DNA of 10,374 bases from CAMAVH01 sp035714115 (lineage in GTDB: Bacteria; Pseudomonadota; Alphaproteobacteria; SMXQ01): positions 1 through 10,374 of the forward strand of contig DASTMO010000083.1 of NCBI GenBank assembly GCA_035714115.1, read 5' to 3'. Under the pieces are notes generated by a model. The model was given only the letters and a program-made list of their open reading frames with translations. It was not told the DNA's origin and ran no database searches. Of the stretch, positions 1 through 8,757 are shown piece by piece; the first letter of the stretch is position 1; each line of letters starts with the position of its first letter. Position numbers and translations under genes: made by a program.

Positions 1-678
1 GACGGCGAGACCGCCCGCGTCGGCGAGATGGGCTATGCCGAACTGACCCTCGGCGGCACCACGCATCGCATCTACCGCTTCGTCACGCCCGACGGCATCG
101 CCGACTACTACAACGGCAAGGGCGAATCGGTCCGTAAGGCGCTGCTCAAGACGCCGATCGACGGCGCCAGGCTGACATCCGGCTTCGGCTCGCGCATGCA
201 TCCGATCCTCGGCTACACCGTCGGCCACCAGGGCGTGGACTTCGGCGCCGTCTCGGGCACCCCGATCCAGGCCGCCGGCTCCGGCGTCGTCGTAGAAGCC
301 GACTGGAAGGGCGCTTACGGCCGCTACGTCAAGATCCGCCACAACGGCACCTTCTCCACCGCTTATGCGCATATGAGCCAGATCGGCCGCGGCATCGAGC
401 CGGGCGCGCGGGTGCAGCAGGGCCAGATCATCGGCTATGTCGGCGCCACCGGCCGCGCCACCGGCCCGCACCTGCATTACGAAGTGATCGTCGACAACAA
501 GCAGGTCAATCCGCTCGGCGTGAAGCTGCCGACCGGCACCAAGCTCGAAGGCAAGGTGCTGACCGCCTTCCAGATCGAGAAGGGCAAGCTCGAGACCCGC
601 ATGGCCGAGCTGCCGCTCGCCAGCGCGACCAAGGTCGCCGACGCCTCCAAGCCGGACAGCAAGACCACCAAGAAATAG
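1..678 (+). CDS. M23-family zinc metallopeptidase (LytM domain), 5' end outside window
   Basis: Predicted peptidoglycan endopeptidase that cleaves peptide cross-links in the periplasm or cell envelope. The frame is open from base 1, so the ATG at 28 is probably internal and the true N-terminus, with any signal peptide or membrane anchor, lies to the left. Of the 225 visible residues, about 50-175 form the M23 domain. It shows SGFGSRMHPI, then GHQGVDF with zinc ligands His76 and Asp80, AYAH (His124), and TGPHLHYE (His157 and His159), numbered from base 1. All the expected M23 zinc-site and catalytic residues are present, so an active enzyme is likely rather than a degenerate NlpD/EnvC-type activator. 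A Lys/Ser-rich tail of about 50 residues follows. The preceding segment (about residues 25-50, with FVTPDGIADYY) resembles the linker seen in many proteobacterial M23 proteins. It stops with TAG, 18 bases before the shared terminator. Substrate and exact subfamily cannot be told. Confidence 0.95.
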   Translation, partial: DGETARVGEMGYAELTLGGTTHRIYRFVTPDGIADYYNGKGESVRKALLKTPIDGARLTSGFGSRMHPILGYTVGHQGVDFGAVSGTPIQAAGSGVVVEADWKGAYGRYVKIRHNGTFSTAYAHMSQIGRGIEPGARVQQGQIIGYVGATGRATGPHLHYEVIVDNKQVNPLGVKLPTGTKLEGKVLTAFQIEKGKLETRMAELPLASATKVADASKPDSKTTKK

Positions 679-696
679 GCGCGGCCTGACGGAATC

Positions 697-728
697 AAAA
701 AGCCCGGCTCTCGCGAGCCGGGCTTTTT
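697..728. terminator. Bidirectional intrinsic terminator between M23 gene and clpB
   Basis: A perfect 9-base-pair GC-rich stem (702-710 with 715-723) encloses a TCGC loop. Five A's precede it (697-701) and five T's follow it (724-728), so either strand gives a hairpin followed by a U run. It lies 18 bases after the M23 stop and 21 bases after the clpB stop on the other strand, which suits termination of both converging transcripts. Confidence 0.93.
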
Positions 729-749
729 AGTTTCTGCGCTGCGCGGCCT

Positions 750-3341
<2,592 letters not shown>

Positions 3342-3346
3342 TGTCG

Positions 3347-3352
3347 CTCCTT
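3347..3352 (-). promoter_or_regulatory. Ribosome binding site deciding the clpB start
   Basis: AAGGAG on the minus strand, 5 bases before the ATG at 3341. It supports the MDLEKYT start over the in-frame TTG at 3359, which would place this site inside the coding region. Confidence 0.85.
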
Positions 3353-3434
3353 GAACCAAGCAAGCGGTTATGCCGGAGCCCTCCTGTGAGCGACTCCGAT
3401 AGCACTGAAATCCTTTACGAATTTCCTAAAGGGC

Positions 3435-3465
3435 ATATGGGATTGGGAAAATCCGCCCGCAAGGG
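3435..3465 (-). promoter_or_regulatory. Candidate heat-shock (sigma-32/RpoH) promoter of clpB
   Basis: On the minus strand CCCTTG (3460-3465) is followed, 18 bases after the G, by CCCATAT (3435-3441). This resembles the RpoH consensus (CCCTTGAA, then CCCCATNT with a 13-17 base gap from the longer -35 box). The predicted start near 3428 leaves a leader of about 85 bases before the clpB ATG. It lies just downstream of the terminator that closes the DUF4167 gene, so clpB would be transcribed on its own. The motif match is seen directly; use by RpoH is inferred from the match and from the known heat induction of clpB. Confidence 0.7.
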
Positions 3466-3486
3466 GGCGAAGCGGCGAAATCGCGC

Positions 3487-3522
3487 AAAAAAACGGCGGA
3501 CGCCCGCAAGCGCCCGCCGTTT
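3487..3522 (-). terminator. Intrinsic terminator after the DUF4167 gene
   Basis: A 9-base-pair stem (3491-3499 with 3514-3522, AAACGGCGG against CCGCCGTTT) has a 14-base GC-rich loop. On the minus strand it ends in seven T's (3487-3493). It lies 26 bases past the DUF4167 stop and upstream of the clpB promoter, so it separates the two transcription units. Confidence 0.88.
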
Positions 3523-3548
3523 CGATCATTAAACCTGGAAAGCCCGCC

Positions 3549-4016
3549 TTAAATCGGCTGGGGCGTGTCCGAGGTGATCATCTGGGGCTGATCGCTGCCC
3601 TCGTCCTCGTCGTCGCTCTCGCCGTCGCCATCGAACAGATTGGGATCGGCCGGTGTCGCCCGGCTATATCCGCCGCCACCTTGCGGGCCATTGGGCTGGC
3701 CGTTTGGCGCGGCGCCCTGCTGGCCGTTCTGCTGGCGCTGGGCGGCCTGAGCGGCCTGATTGGCGCTCAGGATGCGGTAGTAATGCTCGGCATGCTGGAA
3801 GTAGTTCTCCGCGGCGATGCGGTCGCCGGCCGCGGTCGCGTCGCGCGCCAGGGCCAGATACTTTTCCAGAACCTGGCTGGCCGAGCCGCGAACCTTAATG
3901 TCCGGGCCGGAGCTGTCGTAGGTCTGGTTTTTGTTAGAGCCGCCGCCGCCATGCGGATTGTGCGGCTTGCGGCCATTACGGCCCCGCGACCGCTTCGAAT
4001 TGGGAACTTGTCTCAT
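3549..4016 (-). CDS. DUF4167 domain protein, function unknown
   Basis: A 155-residue protein with the DUF4167 signature I associate with Alphaproteobacteria. Three parts are visible. The first is a basic Arg/Lys/Asn-rich N-terminus (about 1-30, with KRSRGRNGRKPHNPH). The second is a conserved core (about 33-84) with SSGPDIKVRGSASQVLEKY, LARDA, and AENYFQHAEHYYRIL. The third is a Gln/Gly/Pro-rich low-complexity stretch (about 86-118) followed by an acidic tail (128-142, almost all D/E/G/S). There is no signal peptide or membrane segment. The basic N-terminus could bind nucleic acid; that is a guess from composition. The start at 4016 (MRQ...) fits the usual family N-terminus, although no clear Shine-Dalgarno site precedes it. 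In-frame ATGs at 4049 and 4073 also lack one and would add residues of non-family character. It has its own terminator and a hairpin-rich 271-base upstream region. Confidence 0.9.
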   Translation of the reverse strand: MRQVPNSKRSRGRNGRKPHNPHGGGGSNKNQTYDSSGPDIKVRGSASQVLEKYLALARDATAAGDRIAAENYFQHAEHYYRILSANQAAQAAQRQQNGQQGAAPNGQPNGPQGGGGYSRATPADPNLFDGDGESDDEDEGSDQPQMITSDTPQPI

Positions 4017-4065
4017 ACCGTCAAGTTTCGCTTCTGCTGAGTGGGCCATCCGCGGCGTCCGGCGA

Positions 4066-4137
4066 AACCGCAAAGCACGGTTCCCAAGCCGGTCGGCTGG
4101 GCCTTCAGAACGACACCACCTCCCGGCGAACCGGTGG
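4066..4137. repeat. Cluster of three short hairpins upstream of the DUF4167 gene
   Basis: Three adjacent inverted repeats are visible. 4066-4082 has AACCG arms around a 7-base loop. 4083-4101 is CCC(A)AGCCG against CGGCTGGG with one bulged A. 4116-4137 has CCACC against GGTGG, and offset by three bases is an alternative CCTCC against GGAGG (4119-4140). They lie 50-120 bases upstream of the DUF4167 start, so they would be in its mRNA leader or the prmC read-through transcript. The region from 4017 to 4287 holds no convincing gene. It could be a dispersed intergenic palindromic element or a structured leader; the sequence alone does not decide. Confidence 0.45.
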
Positions 4138-4238
4138 AGGAACGGGCGAAGGTTCGGGATGACAAGGCCGCGGCTCGCAAGCCATCGGCGTCAAGGAAAG
4201 CTAGTCGGCTTTGGGGCGCTTTCCAACTGGTTTTTTCG

Positions 4239-4261
4239 CTGGAAAAATGGCTTTTTCTCAG
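4239..4261. other. AT-rich hairpin downstream of prmC
   Basis: GAAAAA (4242-4247) pairs with TTTTTC (4252-4257) around TGGC, and CTG/CAG flanks extend it with a wobble and a bulge. It lies about 27 bases past the prmC stop, in a small AT-rich patch that stands out from the surrounding GC-rich DNA. No clean U run follows on the minus strand, so it is at best a weak terminator or 3'-end structure for the ispG-prmC transcript. Confidence 0.3.
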
Positions 4262-4287
4262 AGTCTTAAGGGGCGAAATGCCGCTTT

Positions 4288-5133
4288 TCAGCGTCGAAAG
4301 CACAAGGCCCGGTCGATTCCGGCCAGATCGGCGCGCCGTCCGGCAGCGCGCAGACCGGACGCGGCGAAAATCGCCGCGACCTCGTCAGCCTGGCCCTGGC
4401 CGATTTCCAGCACAGCCAGGCCGCCCGGCACGAGCAACCGCGCGATGTCGGGCGCCAGCGCCCGGTAGCAGTCGAGCCCATCCGGTCCTCCGGCGAGCGC
4501 GCGGCGCGGCTCGAAGCGCGCTACCTCCGGCGCGAGGGTTTCGATGTCGCCGTCGCGGATGTAAGGCGGATTACTGACGATCAGATCGAACGGCCCGGCG
4601 AGCCCCTGCCCCCAGTCGCCGCGTTGAAAACGCGCGCGCGTCGCGAACCCGAGATTCTCGGCATTGGCCGCCGCCACATCGAGCGCGCCTTGGCTCGCAT
4701 CGATACCGAGGCCCGAAGCATTGGGCAGCTCGCTGAGTAGCGCCAGCAATAGGCAGCCCGTGCCGGTGCCAAAATCGATCAGGCGCAAGGGCGCAGTTTT
4801 ATCGGGGATGGCATCAAGCGCGGCTTCGACGACCGTCTCGGAATCCGCGCGCGGGATGAGCGTTTCGCGACCAAGACCGAAATCGAGACTCCAGAATTCC
4901 TGACGGCCAAGCAAACGCTGCGCCGGCTCGCCCGCAACGCGTCGGGCAAGGAAATCCGCCAGCTTGGAAAATGCCTCCGCCGAGACGGCTTCGCCGTCGC
5001 GCCCGATCAACTGCTCGCGCGAAAGGCCGAAGGCCGCGCCGGCCAGCAGTCGCGCCTCGAAGCGCGGCTCCGGCACGCCTGCCGCCGCCAGCTTGGCCGC
5101 GGCGTCGCGCAGGGCTTCGGCGATTGTCGTCAC
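4288..5133 (-). CDS. prmC: PrmC, peptide chain release factor N5-glutamine methyltransferase
   Basis: Cytosolic S-adenosylmethionine-dependent methyltransferase that methylates the Gln of the GGQ motif in RF1 and RF2, which speeds peptide release at stop codons. The 281 residues match the family (E. coli 277). Visible are an N-terminal helical substrate-binding region (about 1-90), IPRADSE (93-99), the S-adenosylmethionine loop DFGTGTGCLLL (120-130), acidic motif GIDAS (143-147), and the signature NPPYI (188-192) that binds the target glutamine. It starts with GTG, overlapping the prfA stop in a GTGA (5130-5133), so translation is probably coupled to that of its substrate RF1. It ends with TGA at 4288. 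An alternative assignment is the related ribosomal protein L3 methyltransferase PrmB, but the position directly after prfA strongly favours PrmC. Confidence 0.96.
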   Translation of the reverse strand: MTTIAEALRDAAAKLAAAGVPEPRFEARLLAGAAFGLSREQLIGRDGEAVSAEAFSKLADFLARRVAGEPAQRLLGRQEFWSLDFGLGRETLIPRADSETVVEAALDAIPDKTAPLRLIDFGTGTGCLLLALLSELPNASGLGIDASQGALDVAAANAENLGFATRARFQRGDWGQGLAGPFDLIVSNPPYIRDGDIETLAPEVARFEPRRALAGGPDGLDCYRALAPDIARLLVPGGLAVLEIGQGQADEVAAIFAASGLRAAGRRADLAGIDRALCFRR

Positions 5134-6203
5134 TGCATCTCCGCGAGCTTGGCGGCTTGGTCCTCGGCGATCAGCGCCTCGATCACTTCGTCGAGCGCGC
5201 TGCCGGCCATCACCTTGTCGATGTTGTAGAGCGTCAGATTGATGCGGTGGTCGGTGACGCGCCCCTGCGGGAAATTGTAAGTGCGGATGCGCTCGGAGCG
5301 GTCGCCGGTGCCGACCTGGCCCTTGCGGTCGGCCGAACGCGCCGATTCCAGCTCCATGCGCTTGGCTTCATATAGGCGCGCGCGTAGAACCTTCAGCGCC
5401 TTGGCCTTGTTCTTGTGCTGCGACTTTTCGTCCTGCTGCTGCACGACGACGCCCGTCGGGATGTGGGTGATGCGCACGGCGCTGTCGGTGGTGTTGACCG
5501 ACTGGCCGCCGGGGCCGGAGGCGCGGAACACATCGATGCGCAGATCCTTTTCGGCGATCTCGATGTCGACTTCCTCCGCTTCCGGCAGCACCGCGACGGT
5601 GGAGGTGGAGGTGTGGATGCGGCCGCTGCCTTCGGTCGCCGGCACGCGCTGCACGCGATGCACGCCCGATTCGAATTTGAGGCGCGCGAAGACGTTGCGC
5701 CCGGTGATGGTGGCGCTGGCCTCCTTGTAGCCGCCGAGATCGTTTTCCGAGAGGCTCATGACCTCGAATTTCCAGCCATGAATGTCGGAATAGCGCTGAT
5801 ACATGCGGAACAGCTCGGCGGCGAACAAAGCCGCTTCGTCGCCGCCGGCGCCGGCGCGCACTTCGAGGATGGCGTTGCGCTCGTCGGCTTCGTCCTTGGG
5901 CAGCAGCATGAGCTGCACTTCGCGCTCGAGCTTGGGCAGGTTGGCCGCCAGTTCGATGCGCTCATCCTCGGCCAGGGTCTTCATCTCCTGATCGGCGGCG
6001 GGATCGGTGAGGATGGCGTCGAGATCGGCCAGTTCGGTGCGCGCCTTCTGCAGCGCCTGGATCGACGCCACGACCGGCCCGAGATCGGCGAATTCTTTCG
6101 AGACGCGCGCGAAATCCTTGGCGTCGACCTTGCCGGCGGACAGCATGGCGCCCAGCTCGTCCTGGCGGGCGACGACGCGATGCAGCTTCTCGTCGAAATT
6201 CAC
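5130..6203 (-). CDS. prfA: Peptide chain release factor 1 (RF1)
   Basis: Recognises UAA and UAG in the ribosomal A site and triggers hydrolysis of peptidyl-tRNA. The 357 residues are typical (E. coli 360). An N-terminal coiled region runs to about 100, followed by the RAGAGGDEAALFAAEL segment (116-131). The codon-reading motif is PAT (188-190), the RF1-type PxT rather than the SPF of RF2. The catalytic loop GPGGQSVN has GGQ at 232-234. The GGQ glutamine is the residue methylated by the next gene, prmC. It starts with GTG at 6203. TAGGAG (6210-6215) lies 6 bases upstream, and its TAG is also the stop codon of the upstream hemA-like gene, so the two are likely translationally linked. It shares four bases with prmC. 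Confidence 0.99.
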   Translation of the reverse strand: MNFDEKLHRVVARQDELGAMLSAGKVDAKDFARVSKEFADLGPVVASIQALQKARTELADLDAILTDPAADQEMKTLAEDERIELAANLPKLEREVQLMLLPKDEADERNAILEVRAGAGGDEAALFAAELFRMYQRYSDIHGWKFEVMSLSENDLGGYKEASATITGRNVFARLKFESGVHRVQRVPATEGSGRIHTSTSTVAVLPEAEEVDIEIAEKDLRIDVFRASGPGGQSVNTTDSAVRITHIPTGVVVQQQDEKSQHKNKAKALKVLRARLYEAKRMELESARSADRKGQVGTGDRSERIRTYNFPQGRVTDHRINLTLYNIDKVMAGSALDEVIEALIAEDQAAKLAEMQ

Positions 6204-6209
6204 GGCACT

Positions 6210-6215
6210 CTCCTA
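6210..6215 (-). promoter_or_regulatory. prfA ribosome binding site overlapping the hemA-like stop codon
   Basis: TAGGAG on the minus strand, 6 bases before the prfA GTG. The first three bases are the TAG stop of the upstream gene, so a ribosome terminating there sits on the prfA initiation site. Confidence 0.85.
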
Positions 6216-7481
6216 ACTGCGGTCATCGAGACCGAACAAACGATTGAGCAAGGCATCAAAGGATTGTCCCTCCGATGCTAGCGCGCGCAGCGCCTCGGAG
6301 GGCGCATGCAGAAGGCGGTTGACTAGAAGGCGGGTTGCCTCCTCGGCGGTTAGATGCGGCTGCTCGGCGAGCAGCCGGGCGCGCGTCGCCTCGAAATGGG
6401 CGCGCAGGCCGGCGATGGCGGGAACGGCTTCGCGCGCCGCGCCGGCCACGGCGAAAGCGGCGAGCGCTTCGCGCAGAATGGCCCAGGCCTTCTCGGCCGC
6501 CTCGACACGGGCGGCCAAGCCCTGCTGCGCCACGTTCTCCAGATCGTCGAGGCTATAGAGGAAGGCCTCTTCCACGCCGTTCACCGCCGGCGCGATGTCG
6601 CCGGGCACGGCCGCGTCGATCAAAAAGATCGGGCGCTGGCGGCGACGGCGCAAAGCGGCGCGCGTCATCTCCGGTGTGACGATCACAGCGCCGCGCCCGA
6701 GGGCGCAAAGCACGATGTCGGCCTCGGCCATCGCGCTTTCCAGATCGGCGAGCGCGTAAACATGGCCGCCGAGGCGCTTGGCCGTGGCCTCGGCGCGCGC
6801 GCCCAAGCTATCGGCGACGAGAAAGCGCGCCACGCCAGCATCGCGCAACTTCTCGGCCACCAGCTCGCCGAGCTCGCCGGCGCCGACGAACAAAGCCGAA
6901 CAGCGCGCCAGATTGCCGTGCACCTCGCGCGCCACCTGCAAGGCGGCGGTGGCGATGGAGACGGCGCGTGCGCCGATGGCGGTTTCCGAGCGCACGCGCT
7001 TGGCGGCGGCGAAAGCCCCCTGGCAGGCGCGATCCAGCTCGCCGCCGACCATGCCGGCCACCATCGCCGCGCGATAGGCGTCGCGCAATTGGCCGAGCAC
7101 CTGCGGCTCGCCGACGATGGCGCTTTCGAGCGAGGCGGCGACTGCGAAGAGATATTCGGCGGCGGCCGCATCCTGGCGGATGGTCAAGAAGCTGGCCAGT
7201 TCGCCCTCGGCGAAACCGCCGAGCCGTTCCAAGCGCCGCGCGCCGCGCGCCGCCGCGTCCGCCGGATCACCGTGCCAGCCGATGATCACGCTGCGATCGC
7301 AGGTGGACAGCGCGACGGCCTGCGTCAGGCCCGCCTCGCGCAGGGACGCCAGCAGATCGGGCAAGGCCGCTTCGGCGATGAACAGGCGCTCGCGCAAGCT
7401 CGCCGGGCAGCCGCGATGATCGGCACCGACGACGAAGAGCCCGCCGGGCTCGCTGTGCGATGAGGTTAATTCGCCGGGCAA
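6213..7481 (-). CDS. hemA: Divergent glutamyl-tRNA reductase homologue (HemA, C5 type)
   Basis: Canonical members reduce glutamyl-tRNA with NADPH to glutamate-1-semialdehyde, the first step of C5-pathway tetrapyrrole synthesis. All three domains are present in 422 residues (E. coli 418): an N-terminal catalytic domain with ALSTCDRS (nucleophile Cys61), GEPQVLGQ (124-131), KRVRSETAIG and AVSIATAAL; a Rossmann domain with VGAGELGELVAEKL (199-212); and a C-terminal dimerisation domain with LVNRLLHAPSEAL (386-398). Several normally conserved residues differ. Tyr110 replaces the family His (E. coli His99, with the same 49-residue spacing from the Cys). CNRTE has become CDRSV, the NRT of the NADPH site is ADSL (223-226), and AVPRD is AVPGD (291-295). 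It may therefore be weakened or altered in function. The start is uncertain. I used TTG at 7481, 16 bases after the hisS stop. The only in-frame alternative, ATG 7601, would overlap hisS by 104 bases and add non-family sequence. Confidence 0.85.
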   Translation of the reverse strand: MPGELTSSHSEPGGLFVVGADHRGCPASLRERLFIAEAALPDLLASLREAGLTQAVALSTCDRSVIIGWHGDPADAAARGARRLERLGGFAEGELASFLTIRQDAAAAEYLFAVAASLESAIVGEPQVLGQLRDAYRAAMVAGMVGGELDRACQGAFAAAKRVRSETAIGARAVSIATAALQVAREVHGNLARCSALFVGAGELGELVAEKLRDAGVARFLVADSLGARAEATAKRLGGHVYALADLESAMAEADIVLCALGRGAVIVTPEMTRAALRRRRQRPIFLIDAAVPGDIAPAVNGVEEAFLYSLDDLENVAQQGLAARVEAAEKAWAILREALAAFAVAGAAREAVPAIAGLRAHFEATRARLLAEQPHLTAEEATRLLVNRLLHAPSEALRALASEGQSFDALLNRLFGLDDRS

Positions 7482-7497
7482 GACGGCCGCCAGCGCG

Positions 7498-8742
7498 CTA
7501 TCGCGCTTGAGCGAGCCGGTCCTGCAGTTCCGCCAGCGGAACTTCCGCCTGCTCGCCCGAGTCGAGATCGCGCAGCGTCGCGGCGCCGCGCGCCAATTCA
7601 TCCTCGCCGAGGATGACGGCGAAACGCGCGTTAAGCTTGTTGGCGCGCTTCATGCGTTTGGAAAGATTGCCGCTGTAGCCGAGATCGGCGGCGATGCCGT
7701 TCTGGCGCAGCACATGGGTCACCTGCAGCGCCGTCTCTTCCGCGCCCGCGCCAATGGGAATGACGGCGACGGGACGCTCCGCTTCCGGCGCGCCTTCGGC
7801 CAGCATGGCGAGACGCTCGACGCCCGCCGCGAAGCCGACGCCCGGCGTCTGCGGGCCGCCCATGGTGGCGATCAGACCGTCATAACGGCCGCCGGCCAGC
7901 ACGGTGCCTTGCGCGCCGAGCGCGGTGGTCGTGAATTCGAAGGCCGTGTGGCAGTAGTAATCGAGGCCACGCACCAGGCGCGGATTCACCGTGAAGCCGA
8001 TGCCGAGCGCTTCGAGGCCGCTCATCACCTTGTCGAAGAACTCCTGGGCTGCCGGCGTCAGATGGTCGGCGAAAGACGGCGCGCCGGCGACGATGGCTTT
8101 GTCGCCTTCGTCCTTGCTATCGAGGATGCGCAGCGGGTTGCGCTCCAGGCGCGAACGGCTGTCTTCCGACAGCTTGTCGGCAAAGCCGGAGAAATACTCG
8201 ATCAGCACGGCGCGATAGGCGTCGCGGCTTTCCTTGTCGCCGAGCGTATTGATCTCGAGCTGGGTCTTCTCCAGCACGCCGAGCGCGCGCAGGATTTCCG
8301 CACCCAAGGCGATCGTCTCGATGTCGCCCTGTGGCGTCGCCACGCCCAAGAGCTCGACGCCGATCTGGTGGAACTGGCGCAGACGGCCCTTTTGCGGGCG
8401 TTCATGGCGGAACATCGGGCCAGTGTAGAAGAACTTGAGCGGCAGATCGTTGGTCAGGCCACCCGAGATGAAGGCGCGCGCCACGCCCGCCGTGCCTTCG
8501 GGGCGCAAGGTGAGCATGTCGCCCGACTTGTCCTCGAAGGTGTACATCTCCTTCGTGACGATGTCGGACGTATCGCCCAGCGTGCGCTTGAACACGTCGG
8601 TGAATTCGAAGATCGGCGTGACGATCTCGTCGAAGCCGAAACGACCGGCGACGAAGCGCGCCAGATCGGTGATGTAGCGGTGCCGGCGCGAATCTTCGGG
8701 CAGGAGGTCGTGCGTGCCGCGAACGGGCTGCAATGAAGCCAT
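7498..8742 (-). CDS. hisS: Histidyl-tRNA synthetase
   Basis: Class II aminoacyl-tRNA synthetase that attaches histidine to tRNA-His in the cytosol. The 414 residues match the bacterial type (E. coli 424). Visible are the N-terminal VRGTHDLLP (7-15), the ATP/His site TLRPEGTA (78-85), motif 2 with FRHERPQKGRLRQFHQ (111-126), the histidine-specific LVRGLDYY (256-263), and GGRYDGL (284-290) with motif 3 GVGFAAGVERL (301-311). A C-terminal anticodon-binding domain (about 325-410) contains the YSGNLSKRMKRANK segment. The motif 2 loop is nearly identical to that of E. coli, the canonical form that reads the extra G-1 of tRNA-His. It starts at ATG 8742, 15 bases after the ispG stop, with only a weak GAG upstream. 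It is part of the ispG-prmC run, and the ispG neighbour is conserved in many proteobacteria. Confidence 0.99.
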   Translation of the reverse strand: MASLQPVRGTHDLLPEDSRRHRYITDLARFVAGRFGFDEIVTPIFEFTDVFKRTLGDTSDIVTKEMYTFEDKSGDMLTLRPEGTAGVARAFISGGLTNDLPLKFFYTGPMFRHERPQKGRLRQFHQIGVELLGVATPQGDIETIALGAEILRALGVLEKTQLEINTLGDKESRDAYRAVLIEYFSGFADKLSEDSRSRLERNPLRILDSKDEGDKAIVAGAPSFADHLTPAAQEFFDKVMSGLEALGIGFTVNPRLVRGLDYYCHTAFEFTTTALGAQGTVLAGGRYDGLIATMGGPQTPGVGFAAGVERLAMLAEGAPEAERPVAVIPIGAGAEETALQVTHVLRQNGIAADLGYSGNLSKRMKRANKLNARFAVILGEDELARGAATLRDLDSGEQAEVPLAELQDRLAQAR

Positions 8743-8757
8743 AGCGATGATCTCGAT

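Noticed and set aside
4017..4073. N-terminal extension of the DUF4167 protein to ATG 4073 or 4049
   Set aside because: Neither start has a ribosome site, and the added residues do not look like the family, which normally begins at MRQ with a basic stretch.
4013..4303. 96-codon minus-strand frame covering the gap between prmC and the DUF4167 gene
   Set aside because: It overlaps the end of prmC and the start of the DUF4167 gene, crosses several hairpins, lacks a ribosome site and matches no family I know. It is better described as structured intergenic DNA.
5415..6281. 288-codon open frame opposite prfA
   Set aside because: Antisense shadow of a highly conserved gene, with biased composition and no recognisable domain.
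6354..7463. 369-codon open frame opposite the hemA-like gene
   Set aside because: Gly/Ala/Arg/His-rich shadow of the sense gene, which has the clear GluTR domain order.
7507..8736. 409-codon open frame opposite hisS, nearly the same length as hisS
   Set aside because: It mirrors hisS codon usage and has no ribosome site or domain. Long antisense frames are normal at this GC content.
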